From Pseudomonadota bacterium (GTDB taxonomy: Bacteria > Pseudomonadota > Alphaproteobacteria > Rhizobiales > Tepidamorphaceae): DNA of 11,149 nt. Both the position numbers and the translations under genes were made by a program. Location: positions 1 to 11,149 of the forward strand of contig JAEYRQ010000126.1 in the NCBI GenBank assembly GCA_023435545.1, read 5' to 3'. Under the pieces are notes generated by a model. That model made no database searches and was not told where the DNA came from. It worked only from the letters and a program-made list of their open reading frames with translations. Below are positions 7,851-11,149 of this stretch, in pieces (position 1 is the stretch's first letter; every line of letters begins with the position of its first letter).

Positions 7851-7877
7851 GCCGAACGGGAGGCGTTCCGGCCTATC
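7846..7877. terminator. Shared bidirectional hairpin at the exporter/small secreted gene junction
   Basis: GATAGGCCG (7846-7854) pairs with CGGCCTATC (7869-7877), and AACG (7855-7858) pairs with CGTT (7864-7867) after a one-base bulge, around a five-base loop. That makes a 13-pair stem. The exporter TAG stop (7848-7850) lies in the left arm and the opposing gene's TAG stop (complement of 7873-7875) in the right arm. A symmetric hairpin between convergent genes 22 bases apart fits a bidirectional terminator, though no T-run follows on either side. Confidence 0.55.
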
Positions 7878-8193
7878 CGCCGATGGAGATGCGGTACAGT
7901 TCCTCGCGCCGCTGGCGGATCGTGCGGTCATCCACCTCGATCCGCCGGATCGTGCGGGTCGCGGTCTCGGCCGATGGGTGGAGGACGCATTCCGCCTCGA
8001 GATAGGGCCAGACGGCGTCCGGACAGGCCGGCGCCTTGACCGCGCCGGGGTTATGGATGGTCGCGCGCAGATCCAGAGTAACGGCACCCTCGCGAGATGC
8101 CTCCGCCTCTCCGGGCTCGTTCGCGATCGCGAATGCGAGAATGCCGGCGATCGCGCACAAGGTCACAGGTGCATAGCGATTGATGAAGTTCAT
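7873..8193 (-). CDS. Small secreted protein of unknown function
   Basis: I cannot assign a function. The 106 residues begin with MNFINRYAPVTLCAIAGILAFAIA, a plausible signal peptide (core about 8-24), followed by an acidic segment rich in Glu and Ala. The mature part has a Cys-x4-Trp-Pro-x5-Cys pattern (CPDAVWPYLEAEC) followed by an Arg-rich stretch, TRTIRRIEVDDRTIRQRREE. From memory, similar Cys/Trp-Pro arrangements occur in short uncharacterised exported proteins of alphaproteobacteria; the two cysteines could form a disulfide. The ATG at 8193 is preferred because it opens the signal peptide; the frame stays open to about 8253, with weaker starts. A modest GGGGCG lies upstream. It converges on the exporter and is divergent from coaD. 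Composition and codon use match its neighbours, which supports a real gene. Confidence 0.65.
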   Translation of the reverse strand: MNFINRYAPVTLCAIAGILAFAIANEPGEAEASREGAVTLDLRATIHNPGAVKAPACPDAVWPYLEAECVLHPSAETATRTIRRIEVDDRTIRQRREELYRISIGG

Positions 8194-8255
8194 GTCTTGA
8201 CGCCCCAGATCTTCGGAATTGCCCCGATTGTTGAAGGCGATCATACGGATCAACT

Positions 8256-8300
8256 CTGAACGAAGGCCGAATCGGCCGTTCAGGTCTCGTTCATCCTGAA
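8256..8300. promoter_or_regulatory. Cluster of inverted repeats in the divergent region upstream of coaD
   Basis: CTGAAC (8256-8261) and GGCCGA (8265-8270) are mirrored by TCGGCC (8272-8277) and GTTCAG (8278-8283), making 12 pairs with a GAA bulge and a single central base. A further inverted pair, TTCAGG (8279-8284) and CCTGAA (8295-8300), overlaps its right end. The region lies between two divergent genes, 80-124 bases before the coaD start. It may be an operator with repeated half-sites related to CTGAA, or a hairpin. Function is inferred from position and symmetry. Confidence 0.4.
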
Positions 8301-8379
8301 TATTCGGTTACACTCGCCGGCGAGGCGAAACTGGCTGTCGCGACTTGTGTGGCGGCGCCCGGCGGGCTATCCACGCGCC

Positions 8380-8874
8380 ATGATCCGCATCGGCCTCTAT
8401 TCCGGCTCGTTCGACCCCGTAACCAACGGCCACCTCGACATCATCGGGCGTGCCGCCCGCATGGTGGACATGCTGGTGGTCGCGGTCGGCGTCCACCACG
8501 GCAAGAAGGCACTGTTCGAACCGGCCGAGCGCTGCACCATGATCGACCAGGAGGCGGCCGGGCTGGGGGCCGCGGCCGGGGCGGAGCTGCGCGTGGTGAC
8601 CTTCTCGGGTCTGGTGGTGGACGCCGCGCGCGAGGCAGGCGCGGCCATCATCATACGCGGCCTGCGCGACGCGACGGACTTCGACTACGAGATGCAGATG
8701 GCCGGCATGAACGGTTCCATGGCGCCGGATGTCGACACTGTCTTCCTGGGCGCTTCGGCCGGATGCCGCCACATTGCCGCCAGCCTCGTGCGGCAGATCG
8801 CCCGCATGGGCGGCGATGTTTCGGCATTCGTGCCGGCGGCGGTCGCCCGGCGGCTGAAGGAAATCAACGGATGA
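8380..8874 (+). CDS. coaD: Phosphopantetheine adenylyltransferase
   Basis: It catalyses the fourth of the five steps from pantothenate to coenzyme A, transferring AMP from ATP to 4'-phosphopantetheine to give dephospho-CoA, in the cytoplasm. The 164 residues match the usual length of about 160. The nucleotidyltransferase signature [10 protein letters not shown] occupies 9-18, with His18 as the conserved catalytic histidine. Lys42 lies in HHGKKALF, and [21 protein letters not shown] (90-110) carries the Arg equivalent to E. coli Arg91. The C-terminal nucleotide-binding stretch reads HIAASLVR where E. coli has an SSS/T form. The ATG at 8380 is chosen because family members begin with a short MxxIGLYxGSFDP strand; an in-frame GTG at 8347 would add 11 residues with no counterpart. 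It overlaps the next gene by four bases (ATGA) and appears to lead an operon of four genes. Confidence 0.96.
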   Translation: MIRIGLYSGSFDPVTNGHLDIIGRAARMVDMLVVAVGVHHGKKALFEPAERCTMIDQEAAGLGAAAGAELRVVTFSGLVVDAAREAGAAIIIRGLRDATDFDYEMQMAGMNGSMAPDVDTVFLGASAGCRHIAASLVRQIARMGGDVSAFVPAAVARRLKEING

Positions 8875-9293
8875 AGCTGTCTGTGGTCCGCCTGGCGGGA
8901 GGGCTCGTGGTGGCCCTGGGGCTTGCCGCGCCCGCCTTGGCGACCGAGACGATGCACTGCGCCGCGCTCGACGATTCCGAGACCTATGTCGAGATGAATG
9001 TCGGCTTCGCCGCCGTAGAATCGCTGTCCTGGATACGCATCGGCACCGGCGACGAATTCTGGACCTCGCTGGCGCCCGATCTCGCCGAGGACCCGGCGGC
9101 AATTGCTGTGACGATCGCCCAGTCCTACTCCGACGCGCGCGGTCTCGCCGTCGACGTCGCCGACGACGACGTCAACAACCTGGTTTTCTCGGTGCGCATC
9201 TTCCGCATCGAGGAGGCCGACACGATCCACCAGTACGGCTGGCTGCACCTGCACGGCCGCTCCGTTCACCCCATAGCCTGCGATGGTCCCTGA
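8871..9293 (+). CDS. Secreted protein of unknown function, coupled to coaD
   Basis: I do not recognise a family. The ATG overlaps the coaD stop (ATGA at 8871-8874), a classic arrangement for translational coupling. The 140 residues start with a clear signal peptide: [11 protein letters not shown], a hydrophobic core, and ALA cleavage after residue 24. The mature protein of about 116 residues is acidic, with segments [11 protein letters not shown] and [10 protein letters not shown], and alternating hydrophobic stretches suggesting beta strands. It has two cysteines, Cys30 near the mature N-terminus and Cys137 four residues from the end, which could be bridged. The next gene, a periplasmic cyclophilin, begins two bases after its stop, so the product may share the periplasm with that chaperone. 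A link to coenzyme A metabolism is not implied by the overlap. Confidence 0.75.
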   Translation: MKLSVVRLAGGLVVALGLAAPALATETMHCAALDDSETYVEMNVGFAAVESLSWIRIGTGDEFWTSLAPDLAEDPAAIAVTIAQSYSDARGLAVDVADDDVNNLVFSVRIFRIEEADTIHQYGWLHLHGRSVHPIACDGP

Positions 9294-9294
9294 C

Positions 9295-9849
9295 ATGAGC
9301 ATGATCTCCCGCGTGGCGGCGGTTCTGATTGCCGCCCTTTTCCTCGCGCTTCCCGTATCCGCCCAGGCGCCCGATCCCGAGAACACGCTGATCCTCGAGG
9401 TGCCGTCCGGAAAGGTGGTGATCCGCCTGCGGCCCGACCTCGCCCCCGGCCACGTCGAGCGGATCAAGACGCTCACCCGCGAGGGCTTCTATGACGGCGT
9501 GCCGTTCCATCGCGTGATCGACGGCTTCATGGCCCAGTCCGGCGACCCCACCGCCACCGGTACCGGCGGGGCCAAGTACCCGGACCTGAAGGCCGAATTC
9601 ACGCAGACCCTGTTCGAGCGTGGCGTCCTCGGCATGGCGCGCACCTCCAACCCGGACAGCGCCAACAGCCAGTTCTTCATCATGTTCGCGCCGGCCCCCC
9701 ACCTGAACGGCCAGTACACGGTGTTCGGCGAGGTGATCCAGGGCATGGATCACGTCGACGCGCTCAAGAAGGGCAGCGCCGCGCAGAACGGCATGGTCAG
9801 CGGCCCCGACAAGATCGTCAGCGCCAAGATCGCCGCCGACGCCAACTGA
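9295..9849 (+). CDS. ppiA: Periplasmic cyclophilin-type peptidyl-prolyl cis-trans isomerase
   Basis: It speeds cis-trans isomerisation of proline peptide bonds during folding of exported proteins. A signal peptide covers residues 1-23 (core VAAVLIAALFLALP, VSA cleavage), followed by a single cyclophilin domain to the C-terminus. The active-site block FHRVIDGFMAQSGDP begins at residue 71, with the catalytic Arg at 73, and is followed by GVLGMARTSNPDSANSQFFI and LNGQYTVFGEV. The ATG at 9295 is one base after the preceding stop; starts at 9283 (11-base overlap) and 9301 are also possible and none has a strong ribosome-binding site, which suggests coupling to the gene before. It is followed 33 bases later by a leaderless paralogue with stretches of identical DNA, so the pair arose by tandem duplication. 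Confidence 0.93.
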   Translation: MSMISRVAAVLIAALFLALPVSAQAPDPENTLILEVPSGKVVIRLRPDLAPGHVERIKTLTREGFYDGVPFHRVIDGFMAQSGDPTATGTGGAKYPDLKAEFTQTLFERGVLGMARTSNPDSANSQFFIMFAPAPHLNGQYTVFGEVIQGMDHVDALKKGSAAQNGMVSGPDKIVSAKIAADAN

Positions 9850-9868
9850 TTCGCGCGCGAGCGCGCAA
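9850..9868. repeat. Small GC hairpin between the two cyclophilin genes
   Basis: GCGCGC repeats flank a two-base centre (9853-9858 and 9861-9866), bordered by TT and AA. The usable loop is about four bases, leaving a short but GC-rich stem directly after the ppiA stop and just before the ppiB ribosome-binding site. It may stabilise or separate the two parts of the message. This is a weak functional inference. Confidence 0.3.
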
Positions 9869-9882
9869 CGAGGAGAACACCC

Positions 9883-10356
9883 ATGTCCCAGTACGCCGAT
9901 CCTGAGAACACGCTCGTCATGGAGACGACGAAGGGCAAAGTCGTCATCGAGATGCGTCCGGACCTCGCCCCCGGCCACGTCGCCCGTATCAAGGAACTGG
10001 CGCGCGACGGCTTCTACGACGGCATCGTCTTCCATCGCGTGATCGACGGCTTCATGGCTCAGACCGGCTGCCCGCATGGCACCGGCACCGGCGGCTCCGG
10101 CAAGAAGCTGAAGGCCGAATTCAACGCCGAGCCGCACAAGCGCGGCACTGCCTCGATGGCGCGGGCCGCCAACCCGGATTCCGGCGACAGCCAGTTCTTC
10201 ATCTGCTTCGAGGACGCGCCCTTCCTCGACCGCCAATACACGGTCTGGGGCAAGGTGATCGAGGGCATGGAGAACGTCGACCAGATCAAGCGCGGCGAAC
10301 CGGTGCGCGATCCCGACAGCATCGTCTCGATGAAGGTCGCCGCGGACCTGAACTGA
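9883..10356 (+). CDS. ppiB: Cytoplasmic cyclophilin-type peptidyl-prolyl cis-trans isomerase
   Basis: This is the cytosolic partner of the periplasmic isomerase just upstream: 157 residues, no signal peptide, a single cyclophilin domain. The active-site block FHRVIDGFMAQTGCPHGTGTGG starts at residue 50 with the catalytic Arg at 52, followed by GTASMARAANPDSGDSQFFICF and FLDRQYTVWGKVIEGMENVD. A clear GAGGAG site precedes the ATG by seven bases, so it can be translated independently. The N-terminus (ADPENTLVMETTKGKVVIEM) aligns with the mature N-terminus of its neighbour, meaning the two differ mainly by the signal peptide and a short C-terminal region. Paired periplasmic and cytoplasmic cyclophilins followed by queA are a common alphaproteobacterial arrangement, from general knowledge. 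Confidence 0.94.
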   Translation: MSQYADPENTLVMETTKGKVVIEMRPDLAPGHVARIKELARDGFYDGIVFHRVIDGFMAQTGCPHGTGTGGSGKKLKAEFNAEPHKRGTASMARAANPDSGDSQFFICFEDAPFLDRQYTVWGKVIEGMENVDQIKRGEPVRDPDSIVSMKVAADLN

Positions 10357-10435
10357 CGGGCCCACGGGCACGGATGCCGTATCGCTTTGCTGCAGTGCTA
10401 TAGCTGGCACGATGGAATCGCGCGGAGACACAGAG

Positions 10436-10795
10436 ATGTCCGGACCCGACGGCGATGGCGCGGACGGTAGCCGCGGACCGGCATGGATCGGTGCCGCGAT
10501 CCTGATCGCGATCGGCCTCGTCTATCTGTTCCGACACATGGGCGTCCATGTGCCGGATGACTGGTGGGCGATCTTCATCCTGATCCCGGCCGTCGCCTCT
10601 CTGGTGCGCGCGTGGCAGGTCTATGTCAGGGACGGCCTCTCGGGCGAGGCTGCGCGCGCGTTGCTCGGCGGGCTCGTACTCGTCGCGATCACCCTTGTCT
10701 TCCTGCTGGGCCTGCACGTGGACTGGGGCCTGCTATGGCCCGTCCTGCTGATCCTCATCGGCATCGGAGCACTAGTCCGGGCCTACCTTAAATAG
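10436..10795 (+). CDS. Small membrane protein with LiaI/LiaF-like helices
   Basis: This is a 119-residue protein with a hydrophilic Gly/Asp-rich N-terminus (about 1-14) and four hydrophobic segments: about 16-32, 40-58, 77-93 and 98-115. The repeated layout is a helix, a short VHVPDDWW or [10 protein letters not shown] turn, then a helix beginning with a Pro and ending in an Ile/Leu/Gly run. This resembles the LiaI/LiaF-type transmembrane domain (DUF5668-like), in which a WP motif begins the second helix of each pair. In firmicutes that domain accompanies cell-envelope stress responses; I do not extend the role here. The ATG at 10436 is preferred over 10412 because GGAG lies eight bases before it. 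It sits between the cyclophilins and queA on the same strand, 79 bases from ppiB and 49 from queA, with no clear partner. Confidence 0.7.
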   Translation: MSGPDGDGADGSRGPAWIGAAILIAIGLVYLFRHMGVHVPDDWWAIFILIPAVASLVRAWQVYVRDGLSGEAARALLGGLVLVAITLVFLLGLHVDWGLLWPVLLILIGIGALVRAYLK

Positions 10796-10844
10796 TTCGC
10801 GGCGTCTTCGCGGCCCGCGCAGCCGGTTCGCCCGGCAGGAGTTC

Positions 10845-11149
10845 ATGCGCGTCGATCTGTTCGATTTCGAGCTTCCGCAGGAGCGTATCGCCCTGCGCCC
10901 GGTCGAGCCGCGCGATGCGGCGCGGATGCTCGTGGTGCGTCCGGACGGGGCGCCGGAGCTTGACGATCGGGGCGTGCGCGACCTTTCCGATCTGCTCGCG
11001 CCGGGCGACCTGATGGTCTTCAATGACACGCGCGTCATCCCCTCGCGCCTCACGGGCCGCAGGATCGGGCGCGGGCAAGGCGAGCCCAGCATCGAGGCGA
11101 CGCTGCACATGCGCCTCGACGGCTCTCGCTGGAAAGCCTTCGTGAAGCC
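10845..11149 (+). CDS. queA: S-adenosylmethionine:tRNA ribosyltransferase-isomerase, 5' part
   Basis: QueA transfers and isomerises the ribosyl group of S-adenosylmethionine onto 7-aminomethyl-7-deazaguanine in tRNA, giving epoxyqueuosine in the wobble position. About 101 codons are present before the window ends, out of roughly 350 expected. The readable part begins [19 protein letters not shown] and continues with [32 protein letters not shown] and SRLTGRR; the DFELPxxxIAxRP, RDxxRMLV and GDLxVxNDTRVIPxRL blocks are strongly diagnostic. AGGAG lies at 10837-10841, only three bases before the ATG, closer than usual. In related genomes tgt, the tRNA-guanine transglycosylase, commonly follows; that would be off the edge here. 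The gene is incomplete only because the window stops. Confidence 0.93.
   Translation, partial: MRVDLFDFELPQERIALRPVEPRDAARMLVVRPDGAPELDDRGVRDLSDLLAPGDLMVFNDTRVIPSRLTGRRIGRGQGEPSIEATLHMRLDGSRWKAFVK

Noticed and set aside
10364..10380. Short hairpin after ppiB as a terminator
   Set aside because: Only six pairs with a bulge and no T-run; too weak to list, and the next gene on the same strand is only 79 bases away.
1..11149. A new mobile, defence or multi-gene system
   Set aside because: There are no direct-repeat arrays, transposase or recombinase motifs, target-site duplications, toxin-antitoxin pairs or composition breaks. The genes are conserved housekeeping ones plus a few small exported or membrane proteins.

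Overview
The window is GC-rich chromosomal DNA whose codon use is consistent throughout. It looks like an alphaproteobacterium, probably in or near the Rhodospirillales. This is inferred from three things: a single lipoprotein-release permease beside its ATPase, a GyrA with the extended acidic C-terminal domain common in that class, and the order gyrA - LysE-type exporter - coaD - two cyclophilins - queA. No 16S or other decisive marker is present, so the order-level placement is tentative.

Layout. (1) Bases 155-2179 (+): lipoprotein-release ABC permease (LolC/LolE family) and ATPase LolD, three bases apart. (2) Bases 2276-4151 (-): a periplasmic di-haem cytochrome c peroxidase and, upstream of it, a MarC-family membrane protein. 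A probable FNR/FixK-type box lies ahead of the peroxidase. (3) Bases 4152-4406: divergent intergenic region with a perfect 13-bp inverted repeat in the marC leader and a plausible gyrA promoter. (4) Bases 4407-7190 (+): gyrA with a TTG start. (5) Bases 7236-7850 (+): LysE/RhtB-type exporter whose ribosome-binding site lies inside a strong hairpin. (6) Bases 7873-8193 (-): small secreted protein of unknown function. (7) Bases 8380-10356 (+): coaD, a secreted unknown protein overlapping it by 4 bases, a periplasmic cyclophilin and a cytoplasmic cyclophilin. They are spaced like one operon. (8) Bases 10436-10795 (+): small membrane protein with LiaI/LiaF-like helices. (9) Bases 10845-11149 (+): 5' part of queA, cut by the window edge.

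How the genes fit together. The content is mostly housekeeping: outer-membrane lipoprotein sorting, DNA supercoiling, coenzyme A synthesis, proline isomerisation in two compartments, and tRNA queuosine modification. The accessory elements are the peroxide-reducing cytochrome under probable oxygen-responsive control, the two small exporters or membrane proteins, and two small secreted unknowns. I see no mobile element, CRISPR array, RNA gene, toxin-antitoxin pair or defence island, and no convincing new multi-gene system. The most useful leads are regulatory: the FNR-type box, the overlapping hairpins ahead of marC, the hairpin covering the exporter start, and the inverted-repeat cluster between the small secreted gene and coaD.
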